From: Pagrus major
Lineage: Eukaryota > Chordata > Actinopteri > Spariformes > Sparidae
Direction: 5' to 3'
DNA length: 64,000 nucleotides
Assembly: GCF_040436345.1 (NCBI RefSeq)
Contig: NC_133237.1
Location: 27,737,653 to 27,801,652 of the forward strand
Below, piece by piece: positions 1 through 10,533 of the stretch. The translations under genes were made by a program, and so were the position numbers. How positions within the stretch are numbered: the first letter of the stretch is position 1; each line of letters opens with the position of its first letter. Under the pieces are notes generated by a model that was not told the origin of the DNA, did not search any database, and saw nothing but the letters and a program-made list of their open reading frames with translations.

Positions 1-185
1 GCGTCACTTCCTGTGCCTGCTGATGATGATAAATATCACGTGGTGCTCTCCATCGCCATGACGTCGGCTCATTACATCATCATCCCTGATGTTGTCGTAA
101 CGCTGATGATGTCATCAACAGAAAGTTCAGCACACAGCTCGCCGCCAAAATAAGAGTCTGTAGTGTACAGATTACATCCTGACAG

Positions 186-290
186 GCCAACTTAAAGGAA
201 CAGTGCGGGATTTTTTAGCATTGAAGAGTGTTTAGCTTAGCTTAGCACAAAGACTGGAAGCAGGGGGAAACTGTTAGCCTCACAGCTCCA
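186..290. repeat. dispersed repeat with TTAGCTTAGCAC core
   Basis: The segment contains AGCTTAGCACAAAGACTGGA followed by an A/G-rich run. Related copies occur at about 4186-4245, 32915-32965 and 33722-33765, each with the same TTAGC-TTAGC-A-AAGACT-GA core. The four copies are diverged and embedded in unrelated flanks, as expected of an old interspersed family. I cannot assign the family. Confidence 0.55.
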
Positions 291-1701
291 CGTCTGATCC
301 ACATGTTGTCGTGACCTCATCACCACAAACTGAATCCCTGATTTCTTTACGTTACAAAACTGTTTACCTCTCAATAATAATTATTAATGCTGGAGTAAGG
401 CGTTTTCATCAGCCCGCGGGTCATGTGTGCATTTATTCTTAAATTGTGATATTCAGGTATTTTTATTGGGATTAATGGGAAGTTTTTAACTTAAAACGAA
501 AAACTGAGGCTCTCAAATAAAAAGATAAATTCAATGCTGTTTGGTAAATTCAAAGAGTTTTTAATCCTCAAAGGTCGCAGCTTGTAGAACGTTTGATTTC
601 CTGTCTGTCCTGATTATTAAACAGCTCTGGGTGCTCATTAGATCTGTTCGGTACCAGAACAGTCACAGAGAAACGCAGGAATCCGTATTCAGAAACTGTG
701 CCTTCAAAAGAGCCATCAGGACATCTGTAACGTTGTGATGTCACAGCTATACAGTCTCCGCCCTCAGCCACATTACCTGCTCAGGCCTGTGAGAGCTGAC
801 CAATCAGAGCAGACTGGGCATTATTGGAGGCGGGGTCTTACAGAGGCTGAACAGAGGTGCTGCAGCAACTGTATGAAAGAATAATGTGTAAAATAAAAGT
901 GTGAACCTGAAGCTGAGCAGACTGGGAGCTTTACAACACGTTAATTACACTCAAGTTATTTGTTTTTTTCTCTCCGGCTCGTCTTTGTGCTAAGCTAGCC
1001 GAGGGCCGAGGAGGATTTATTAAAACGTCAGACTCTTCCAGGAGACGGGACATCCACAACTTCCAAACACCACGATGACTCGACTCAGAGACACGCTGGT
1101 GTGGATTTATGATGTCGTCGATATTTAACTGGGAACGTTTGTTTTTGTTTGAATCCACCAACACCAGCCAATAGGACGAAGGAACAGCAGCGACGGACAG
1201 CTCAGCTGACCAATGAGACGCAGGAGGAGAGATGTGTTTAATTAGAAAGTCAGCCTCTGACGACATTATGCAGCTGATCTTCTGTACAAATCTGTAAATA
1301 AATCCAGTTATGCTTGAACTGTTTGAAGAACTGTGTTCCACACAGAAAGATATATGACACATCTCTATTTTTTGTTAATATGAAAATATGCCTGTGCAAA
1401 TATTATGACTGGGGCACAAAGTGTTTGAAACTGTTGAGTCTGAAATGCATCTAATGGACACGAGATATTCAGATGTTTGTACTTTAATCCCTGTTTTATG
1501 TTGTAAAGACATTATATATATATACAGTATATATAAATATTCTCTTCAGAGTCCTGAATGTCTCATTCTTCTTCTGTCTGAAACACACAGTCATTCACTG
1601 AAGATGTCACAGCAGGAGGATTTGTAGCTGCACATTAAATGCCCCAAGAATAAATGTAGGAATTATTAAGTTATGTTATAAACTTTACATTTATGTTAAG
1701 T

Positions 1702-2075
1702 AAATGTGACATAAATGGATATTTTTGTTTTAATTTGCTCCTGTGTTTATATATATATACTGTGCATTAGTCCCCCTATTTATTTACTTTCCAACTTCAT
1801 TTTCCATTTTATTTATTATTGTATTATTCTTTTGTTCGCATTTTGAGAAGTAATGTTAGTTTTTATTTGTGAGACCGTTTGAATGGCAGCCCCCTCATTA
1901 GCATAAGACATTTAAAAAGAAAATATATAAATAATAATTTGGGGGAAATAAATAGAAGCAAAATGCAAAGAGAAATAAATAAATACATTTAAAGATGAAT
2001 AAATAAATTAAATGGTAAAATAAATAAAAATGGATGTTTTCCAAAGCAAATTAAAACAAATATTTATGTCACTTT
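1702..2075. mobile_element. AT-rich MITE-like element with inverted ends
   Basis: The left end (1702-1739) and the right end (2045-2075) are inverted repeats sharing GTGACATAAAT and TTTGTTTTAATTTGCT. The interior is an A/T-rich, TAAATAAA-like sequence with no coding capacity. Similar elements lie at about 11830-12110, 29105-29400, 34720-34960 and 35720-36030, which supports a non-autonomous DNA element family. Confidence 0.6.
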
Positions 2076-3424
2076 TTTTTTTATTTTTTTTTTATGCTTT
2101 TGTTGCATTTTATGGCATTTTAATTGTTTTATATAATCATTTATTATTTTTTGATTTTGGCAGTTTCGGTACTTCATGCTACATTTACATACTACTGCCT
2201 GAAAAGTAATCGTTCACCTCCTGCACCAAACTCCATTCTCTTTTTCACTGATTCTTTCAACTCCTTCATTCTAAAACAGACCAGAAACACAGAGTTCAGT
2301 TTATATTAAGAGGAAACAGGAAGATCCTGTGTGAATCTTGACTGCAGATATAATAATAATCATCATTAACACATTTCTTGCTGATTATTTAATATATCTG
2401 ATGACTGAGGCAGTTTTATCACAGAGAGAGACGGAGGCAGAAAACAGTCACCGGGATGAGAAGTAGGTCAAACTGGAGCCTCATAACCAACTTTACACTC
2501 TGCTCACTGATTGGCCCAGAGCCTCTAAACTTCAGCATACTGACCAATGAGGAGCAGTCGGAACCGCAAGCTGAGAGACTCACATCACTTCCTGTTTGTG
2601 CTGAACTGTAAAGTCAGTTGATTTCTTATAAAACCACTTACATAAACAGACTGAGCAGATTCTGCACAGCTGGACAACTTATTGAACTTCAGACCAGAGA
2701 AGATCTGCAGCCGAACCAACACGTCCAACAGGAAACAGCTGATCAAAACCATCAGGAGTTATTAAAACACCAATAATTAATGTGTCCACCTGCAGCAGCT
2801 CCATTCAAATGAAGATAAACAGCAATAGATGTGATAAATTTAACAGTTTGTATGATTCTGAAGCTGATTTGTGATTAATTATGGTTATAATATTTTCTTC
2901 TGTTTGTTTGATGTGAGGTGTAGAGTCTGGTCTGAGGAAGACTCGGGACCCCTTTTCAGGACGGACAGACAGGAAGTAGAAGTCTGTGCGGAACATTCAG
3001 ATAATCATGACGTCACACTGCAGATTGTGAAACATCAGTTTGGATCAAGAGGTCGATGAGTCTCTTCAGGCGTCACTTGACCTCTGTGAACCAGAGAGGG
3101 AGGGGCACAGAGCGGAGGGGGAGGAGCTTCTGACATGTTATCTGATCACGTGTCAACGTGTGTGTGTTATGTCACAATGTACAGTAGGAGGTGCAGCAGT
3201 GCATGCTGGGAGGCCCACACAGGAGGCAGCACACAGACAGACAGCAGGGAACAGTGACGCCTGGTGGCCACAGGGCAGCACTGCAGGGACAGCTTTTCAA
3301 AATAAAGGCCCCTTCGACCACACATTAGATGCGTTTTTATTTTTTGTGTTTCTTTTAAAAAAATATAAGGGTACAGTTTGATGAAATCATAAGAATAAGA
3401 GTCAGTTGTTCTTGGTGTGAAACG

Positions 3425-3430
3425 TTTATT
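3425..3430 (-). terminator. candidate poly(A) signal of the zwint-like gene
   Basis: AATAAA on the minus strand, about 115 bases past the proposed stop at 3543. It supports the transcript continuing through the proposed last exon rather than ending near 3925. Confidence 0.4.
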
Positions 3431-3542
3431 TACATAACAGGACATGTGATGAACAGACCGGAAACTGAAGTCACTTTACATCGAGTCCAGAACTGCAACA
3501 GAGGAGGACAATACAGAGAGACACTGACATCTAGTGGACATG

Positions 3543-3654
3543 TTAGGGAAGACAAAGAGGAAAACATGGAAGAAAAGAAAAGTTGTTCAGATGAGAGGAC
3601 TGCTGCAGAGAAACACCAACCAGTCAGTCAGACTGGGGTTGGATATATAAGGCT

Positions 3655-3692
<38 letters not shown>

Positions 3693-6507
3693 GAGACAGA
3701 GAGACAAGGACAGACAGACAGACAGACAGATTAGTTGATTGTTGTATCTGAGGTCAGTTTCAAATGTCACTATGAGGAATTTTATGTTATGACATCATCA
3801 CCAGGTGAACCAGTGGTGGAAAGTAACTAAGTACATTTACTAAAGTATCAAATTTATTAGAATCAGCTGATCTCTTCTCATTAACTCTAATATACAGGTT
3901 TGATTTATTTCAATGTAATTAAAGTTAAAACTTGTAGTTTTTGTTTTGAGACTGTTCAGAACTTGTGACTATGTTTGTTACCTTCAGTCCAGACATGTCC
4001 ACAGGTTGTCTGTCTCTTTGGACGGACAGCAGTCGGGCTCGTCCGCTGCTCGGGTATCCCTTCTCCACCTCCAGGTAACACACCAGCAGCGCAGTCTTCA
4101 GGTAGACCAGCAGACGCTGAGCAGGACGCCAGTCGATGGCAAAACTGAACACACACACACACACACACGATGAAGATCAGAGGTCCGGATGTGTTTAGCG
4201 TAGCTTAGCGTGAAGACTTGAAGCAGGACTAGCCAACTGTTGTTAGCTGACAAATTGTTCTTTTAAACACATTACACGTTTGTCCTGCGGTTGATAAGTA
4301 GAGAAACATGGAACAGCAGCTGGATCAGATGATATGGAGTCAGCTCTTTATGATTATTGATCTGACGGACTTCAGGCCAATCAGATTTCTCCTTTATCAG
4401 CACCGACTGACAGAAGAACAAACAGGAAGTGGAGGTTCACCTTGATCTCAGTCCCTTGATCTCAGACAGCAGCTCGAACTGACCCATGTAGCACTGCATC
4501 ACCTCCAGCAGGGCGGCGCTCAGCTCCGACCGCCTGCCCGACATGCAGTCCTCCACCAGACCAGCTGTGCCCTCATTTACCTGCACACACGATAAAACAA
4601 TCTGCTAATTACCAGCGTAATAAACATAAATAATTAGCTAATGTTAGCATGCTGACAGGCTAAACTGAGACACAGTAAACATCATAGCTGCTAACGTCAG
4701 CATTGTTAGCACTGTTAGCATGCTATTGTTAGCATTTAGATAAGATGAAACAATCATACTTCTGATTGTTGATTGACTGATCAGTTAATTAACAGAATCG
4801 TCAGCCGATTAGCTCAGGTGTCGTTACCTGCAGTCTGAAGCGGTCGTCACGGCTCCAGGTGACCAACACTTTCAGTGGCTCCAGCTCATTGGATGACTGA
4901 TCAGAGGAGGGGCGTGGCCTGAGCTCCACACACAGCTCTGATTGGTTGATGGAGAGCAGGTTGATCTGCATGACTTCCTGTTCAGCTGAGATGTACGCCT
5001 GCAGTCTGACAGGTGAACAGCAGTTAGTGACCGATCAGAACAACTGAACGAGGGTCATGTGACCTGATGACACTCACTCATCTCTGAGTCGCTGCCAGCT
5101 GATCAGACGATCGTGCGCTGCCTCTGACTCTGCCCTCAGCTGGGTCAGCTGACAGTCACAGGACTGCAATGTATTCTGGGATTTTTGCAGGGACTCCCTG
5201 AGCTGTGCAGACTGCTGCTTCTGAAGGAGGCAAGGAGAGGAGACAAGGAGAGGAGACAGGAGAGGAGACAAGGAGAGGAGACAGGAGAGGAGACAAGGAG
5301 AGGAGACAAGGAGAGGAGACAGGAGAGGAGACAAGGAGAAGAGACAAGGAGAGGAGACAGGAGAGGAGACAAGGAGAAGAGTTAAATCAAATAATCGTTG
5401 CTGCTGCAACCACTTAAAGCCCCCGTCTTATAAAACCTCTGCATTTGATTTCACCTTTACTCCCTGTGTGTGTGTGTGTGTACCTTGTTGTTCAGCTTTT
5501 TGACCAGCTGTGTGAGTGTGTGTCGTTTGTTGTGGATCTGTTGGATTTTGTCCTCCAGAGTTCTGAGCAGAGTCTCCGTCTCCTCCACCCCCGACCTGCT
5601 CGACAGCTTCAGGGCCTTCCACCTGCCACAAGGCCTGCCCTCTGAGAGAGAGAGAGAGAGACAGACAGACAGAAAAATTCAATGAAAAGTAAAATGTGAC
5701 CAAATTGTCACCGAGTTTGGTGACGAGTCAAAAACTCTCAGGACCTCCATATTTCTACAGCCTTGTGTCTGTATTGTGTGTAGTATGTGTACTGTGTGTA
5801 GTATGTGTACCGGGTTGGGGGGGACAGGGTTGTGTCATCAGTTGCTGGGCAGACTCCAGACCCTCCAACAGAGACATCATGGAGTCCAGAACAAACAGCT
5901 GACGCCACAGAACTTTCTGGACCCTACGACTGTCCTACAGACAGACACAGAGAGAGAGAGACAGAGACACAGAGAGAGAGACAGAGAGAGACAGAGAGAG
6001 AGAGAGAGAGACAGACACACAGACAGAGAGAGAGAGACAGAGACAGACAGACAGAGAGAGAGAGAGAGGATTACTGTCAGTCTGTCAAACAACAGATCCA
6101 TTAATCATCTAATCGGGCTGAATCCAAATTCATCAAGAACATCTGCACTGATTAATGGACCGTTCACTGTGAGCATGAAGCTCCACTTTAATGTATTCTC
6201 TCCCTGCTGCGGTTATTCTGAGTGTTCAGTCAGTTGTTTGTAGTTTTATATCAGAGTTACTGTGCAGAGGCAGACAGACCGTCAGGTAGAGAACCATCCG
6301 GCCCGCGTCAGCACAGTCCGGCTGCTCCGAGTCTCCGCAGGGATCCAGGAGAGCTGGATCACAGCGCTGCAGGACACTGAGACAGACAGAGACAGAGACA
6401 GACACACACACACACAGACACACACACACACACACAGACACACACACACACACAGACACACACACACACACACACACACAGACACACAGACACACACACA
6501 CACACAG

Positions 6508-6586
<79 letters not shown>

Positions 6587-6832
6587 AAGACACAGACACA
6601 CACAGAGGCGTTAGTTCAGTCCGTTAGCGTCAGCTAGCTTCACCTGCTAACATCCATCACAGCCGTTAGTTTTCATGTTTTCAGCCGTTTGAGTCACAAA
6701 CTGACCCGTTCGGACTTTAAACATCAGGCTGAACGTTAAACAACATTTAAAACATGTATTTTGAATCCTGTCTGTGAATAAATGTGATGTTGCGTGTTAG
6801 TTAAATCAGACTTACGATCGAACTTCGGCCAT
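3543..6832 (-). CDS. zwint: ZWINT-like kinetochore protein (9 exons)
   Basis: Coding exons on the minus strand: 6816-6832, 6280-6376, 5811-5934, 5484-5641, 5078-5220, 4828-5005, 4441-4580, 3982-4144 and probably 3543-3602. All joins keep frame, giving about 359 residues. The N-terminal part (MAEVRSVLQRCDPALLD, then MVLYLTDSRRVQKVL) and the coiled-coil segment with GRWKALK and KIQQIHNKRHTLTQLVKKL follow the order and spacing I recall for human ZWINT, the KNL1-binding subunit of the outer kinetochore. Residues about 130-180 are coiled coil. After that comes an extension of about 160 residues with strand-like segments (ELCVELRP, LKVLVTW), a helix (LSAALLEVMQCYMGQFELL) and another strand/helix ending near GYPSSGR. 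This resembles RWD folds of other kinetochore proteins, which is inference. The last exon is the least certain part: unspliced reading would stop at 3925. A CCAAT/CHR-type promoter fits a cell-cycle gene. Confidence 0.62.
3657..3732. repeat. (GACA)n microsatellite
   Basis: Tandem GACA/GAGACA tetranucleotides, lying in the proposed last intron of the zwint-like gene, just upstream of its possible terminal exon. Confidence 0.85.
5225..5378. repeat. purine minisatellite in zwint-like intron 4
   Basis: Repeats of GGAGACAAGGAGA and GGAGACAGGAGA type alternate as 11- and 13-base units. The array starts only a few bases upstream (gene sense) of the acceptor of exon 5 and forms its polypyrimidine tract on the minus strand. 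Confidence 0.8.
5941..6069. repeat. (GA)n/(GACAGA)n simple repeat
   Basis: Impure GAGA and GACAGA runs in intron 2 of the zwint-like gene, directly upstream of exon 3 and supplying its pyrimidine tract on the minus strand. Confidence 0.85.
6381..6605. repeat. long (CA)n/(CAGA)n microsatellite
   Basis: About 220 bases of CA dinucleotides interrupted by CAGACA, in intron 1 of the zwint-like gene. It produces several long Cys/Val-only or Thr/His-only open frames that are not genes. Confidence 0.9.
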
Positions 6833-6839
6833 TTTTGTT

Positions 6840-6910
6840 TTCAAATATCCGCGGTGCTACGAGCGACCTCATTGGCCGCTTTACACTGACGTTTCGCACA
6901 ATGAGCCAAT
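6840..6910 (-). promoter_or_regulatory. G2/M-type promoter: two CCAAT boxes and a CHR
   Basis: On the minus strand, upstream of the start codon at 6832, there is TTTGAA (6840-6845, the CHR consensus) and two CCAAT boxes in opposite orientation (ATTGG on the plus strand at 6871-6875, CCAAT at 6906-6910). The centre spacings are about 35 and 30 bases. Evenly spaced NF-Y boxes above a CHR are the known arrangement in late cell-cycle genes controlled by DREAM/MuvB, which agrees with a kinetochore product. Confidence 0.5.
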
Positions 6911-7760
6911 CAGATTTCTCTTTCAAAAAACTTTATTGTAAATGTTGTAGATCGACATTAACAGGGACAGTTTGACTAAAACAGCATAAACAGACAAAAT
7001 GAGACGAAATTAAACATATATATAATAAAATAAATAAAAATATAAGTTATCATATAACGCTAAAATATTAAAAATCAAAATAAGGTTTTTCTTTTGTAAA
7101 TCTACATTTGTAATATTGACATTCTGTCATTAAAGTAATTACATTTATAATTTAAAAAATCATCTTGAACATCACATATATATAATGAAGTAAAATATTT
7201 GTAATGAGATGAATAAGTTTTGTCTGATTCAATAACTGAAGTATAGAAGTTCAGATAGATAAAATAAAACTTTAGTAATACCAAATGACTCTTGGTTTGT
7301 TGAACAGTTTAGTTTAACCCCTCATTTATTAAGTAGGACCACTATGTAAACGTGATATAACCCATTATAATATAGTTGTAATCAGATCTAAGATTTTGAA
7401 TTCATTTGTAAAGTAAATCCACTGTTTAAACAGAAGAATCCCAATAAAGTAAAACAGAGCTGTAATAATATAAAGTTTGTCTTCATAGGAGGAAATACTG
7501 AACATTAACTATCAAACACTTTCTTATATGTACTTACAACCACATTTTAGTATTAAATGTTTAGATAATGATTATAAATAATAAATTAAGTACGGGGGTA
7601 AAAGTAAAGTGATGCATTCAGTTATTAGAATCTTAATTATAATAATAAAGTGCAATGAGAGAACATCGTTCCTTCTGACTGGATCCTTGTCACAGCAAAT
7701 CAATTCACGGTCATCCATAAAATGGTCTCCAGCACAGATCCCTCTGGAGTCCCCCTCCTC
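6911..7760. other. AT-rich intergenic spacer
   Basis: Non-coding AT-rich sequence between the head-to-head zwint-like and wipf2 genes. I see no exon or RNA gene. Confidence 0.6.
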
Positions 7761-8436
7761 CACATACACATGTTCTGCTCCACATACAGATGTTCTGCTC
7801 CACATACACATGTTCTGCTCCACATACACATGTTCTGCTCCACATACACATGTTCTGCTCCACATACACATGTTCTGCTCCACATACACATGTTCTGCTC
7901 CACATACACATGTTCTGCTCCACGTACACATGTTCTGCTCCACATACAGATGTTCTGCTCCACATACAGATGTTCTGCTCCACATACAGATGTTCTGCTC
8001 CACGTACACATGTTCTGCTCCACGTACAGATGTTCTGCTCCACGTACAGATGTTCTGCTCCACATACACATGTTCTGCTCCACATACAGATGTTCTGCTC
8101 CACATACACATGTTCTGCTCCACATACACATGTTCTGCTCCACGTACACATGTTCTGCTCCACGTACACATTTTCTGCTCCACGTACACATGTTCTGCTC
8201 CACATACAGATGTTCTGCTCCACATACAGATGTTCTGCTCCACATACACATGTTCTGCTCCACATACAGATGTTCTGCTCCACATACAGATGTTCTGCTC
8301 CACATACACATGTTCTGCTCCACGTACAGATGTTCTGCTCCACATACAGATGTTCTGCTCCACATACAGATGTTCTGCTCCACATACACATGTTCTGCTC
8401 CACGTACAGATGTTCTGCTCCACATACAGATGTTCT
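7761..8436. repeat. 20-bp minisatellite, about 34 copies
   Basis: The unit is CACATACACATGTTCTGCTC with two main variable sites (CACAT/CACGT and ACACA/ACAGA). Copies are in perfect 20-base register. The unit contains no stop in most frames, so it creates long false open frames on both strands, for example 7609-8445 (+) and 7572-8423 (-), whose products are three short motifs repeated. The array lies in the intergenic space upstream of wipf2. Confidence 0.95.
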
Positions 8437-8561
8437 GTGGTTTAGTCATGTTTCCAGTAGAAGAGCACCTGCTGATGGAGAGCAGACAGATGAACTACAG
8501 CAAAGTCACGTCTCAACAGAAAGTTCATTCCAGCCATTTATAGAAAAACATATTCTTACAC

Positions 8562-8709
8562 AAGAAGAAGAAGAAAGAAAACAAGAAGAAGAAGAAGAAG
8601 AAGAAGAAGAAGAAAGAAAGAAAGAAAACAAGAAGAAGAAGAAGAAGAAGAAGAAGAAGAAGAAAAACAAGAAGAAGAAGAAGCAGCAGCAGCAGCAGCA
8701 GCAGCAGCT
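8562..8709. repeat. (GAA)n tract followed by (GCA)n
   Basis: A run of AAG/GAA purine triplets of about 120 bases passes into about eight GCA (CAG) triplets. It ends about 50 bases before the presumed wipf2 promoter. Confidence 0.9.
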
Positions 8710-8759
8710 CCAGTCAGTGTGGTATCAGTACTCAAAGTATCCGGATACTCGCTCCAGTC

Positions 8760-9006
8760 TGCAGTGACGCGTGAAGCTGCAGAGCACTTCCTGTCGGGTC
8801 ACGTGCTCCTGTGTGTTGACTGGAGAAATAATAAAATCAGAGTGCAGCTCTGCAGCAGAGAGGCTAACGGCTAACGGCTAACGGCAGAGCTAACTGTCCG
8901 CAGAGGACCGACACAGCGGGACCTTCAGCACCGACACAGACATGAAGACACCGAGCAGACGGGCTGCAGCATGAGTTAACCTGCAGAGAGCCGCTAACGC
9001 TCACAG
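8760..9006 (+). promoter_or_regulatory. wipf2 promoter and non-coding exon 1
   Basis: The region contains CACTTCCTG (ETS-like) and a CACGTG E-box at 8800-8805, then a GC-richer leader ending in a strong donor, CAG|GTAAGA, at 9006/9007. A 10-codon upstream open frame runs from ATG at 8942 to TGA at 8974. The next plausible acceptor is TTTCAG at 10495-10500, just before the wipf2 start codon, so this is best read as its untranslated first exon. Confidence 0.5.
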
Positions 9007-10533
9007 GTAAGAGTCAGCTCACCTGTGTGGATGCTGCACAGACCTCCTGCTAAGGCTAACACAGCTATGTGGCTAGGCTAGCTGGTTAGCTGACTCCGCA
9101 CATCAGTCATTAATAGTTTTTACTGTCGTGTGTGTGCGAACAGGCTGCTTTCTCCTCGTGTGTCCGCGGAACAGATGCTGATTGAGAAACTGCACAGCTG
9201 GAGGAGAGATTAGAAGAGACGCTAACGTGTTAGCTTAGCATACTGCAGAGATCCAGTCAGGCCGGTGCTGATGATGCTAGCGAGGAGCTAGCTGAGCTAA
9301 CTGACGATGCTGAGAAACAGATGAAGCCGTCAGCTGTCAGATAAACACAGTTAACGTGTCAGAGTGTGAATGTTGGTGTTCAGCAGGCCTCAGACTCGAC
9401 CTGTCAGCCGGACTTCAGGGTCCAAACTGGTCTGAAGTCGTTATTTTAGTTCTGCTTTTACAGATAAAACAAAGGTTTTACAAATCAGATACTGAAATCT
9501 AAAGTCATCATGTTCATGAAGTCCAGGACTGGACCTGGTCTGATGTGGTCTGATGTGGTCTGGATGGGATGAAAACAGGGGAATTCATATTTGTGTTCTG
9601 TTTTAATAATAACTTTATTTATACAGCACTTGAGTTACAGCATACTGTACATGCACATAACAGAGAACAATGAGTGAGTCAGGGAGCAGCAGACATCACA
9701 GAGACAAACACAGGGAGACGAGAGGAGACGAACCTGATCACAAAAGGTTCAGGTTCAGAGGTTAACAGCGGATTTATAGAGTGTGTTTGGAGGAGTTATT
9801 CAATATGTAAACATGTTTTATAAAAAGGTAAAATGTGTCTGAAAACAGTTTTAAGGACGTGTTGTAGAGCTGCAGAGACGCTCTGCACCACAAAGCTCGT
9901 TCTCCAGATGTAGTGAAACATGAGACCAGGAGAACATCGTCATTTTACTCGTTTCTTCAATGACAATTAAAACTGTGATGTAAAATTTAATCATCTGTAA
10001 TAATCATGAATTATATCACAATCGCAGTTTCTGTGTTTGACCGTATCGTGCAGCTGTCGCTGGTCTGATGTTAAATCTCCCCTTTCTGCTCTGACAAATA
10101 AAATGCAGGTTTCTCAGATTTCAAACCGGGTTTTAAACCGTCCTGAGTCGACTTGTCAAACTAGTCCACGTATACAAAGTGGTTTTTGGGTGGAGAGACT
10201 CAGTGGAAAACCACATTGTTACAGAACATTTCTGCTGCGTAAGTTTGACTTTATGTTCTCGTATCATTTATCTGATGACTGTGAACATTCATGGTGTAAA
10301 TGATCCTGAGGGGTTCTGATGTTCTGATCCATTTATAACACAACCCAGTTACAATCAGTCGTTCATCATGTCCGAGTCACCAACACGATGAACTGCAGCG
10401 CTCAAAGTCACAACTGACAGTGTTCAGAGTCCAGCTGCAGGATTTCACAAGCTCGCATCAATTTAAAAGGTGTGTGTGTGTGTGTGTGTGTGTGTTTCAG
10501 GGTGATCAGGTGTGTGTTTGTATCAGCAGCAGG

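Larger units (their letters stand above)
1..3420. other. non-coding left flank
   Basis: I see no convincing exon here. Open frames are short, lack recognisable domains and do not join through good splice sites. The stretch holds dispersed repeats (around 186-290 and 1702-2075), AT-rich sequence and AATAAA signals on the plus strand near 890 and 3300, which could be 3' ends of transcripts coming from outside the window. A minus-strand open frame at 568-771 was considered and not accepted. Confidence 0.5.

Noticed and set aside
568-771. Minus-strand open frame of 67 codons with mixed composition
   Set aside because: I do not recognise the product, there is no good partner exon nearby, and it has no clear acceptor and donor pair.
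3925-4144. Unspliced C-terminus for the zwint-like gene ending at 3925
   Set aside because: A GTAACA donor at 3981 joins in frame to a good acceptor at 3603, and a poly(A) signal lies beyond. The unspliced form remains possible.
6226-6627. Cys/Val or Thr/His-only open frames
   Set aside because: Translations of the (CA)n repeat.
7572-8767. Long open frames of 230-325 codons on both strands
   Set aside because: They are produced by the stop-free 20-bp minisatellite and the adjoining GAA/GCA tracts. Products are a few motifs repeated, in several frames at once.
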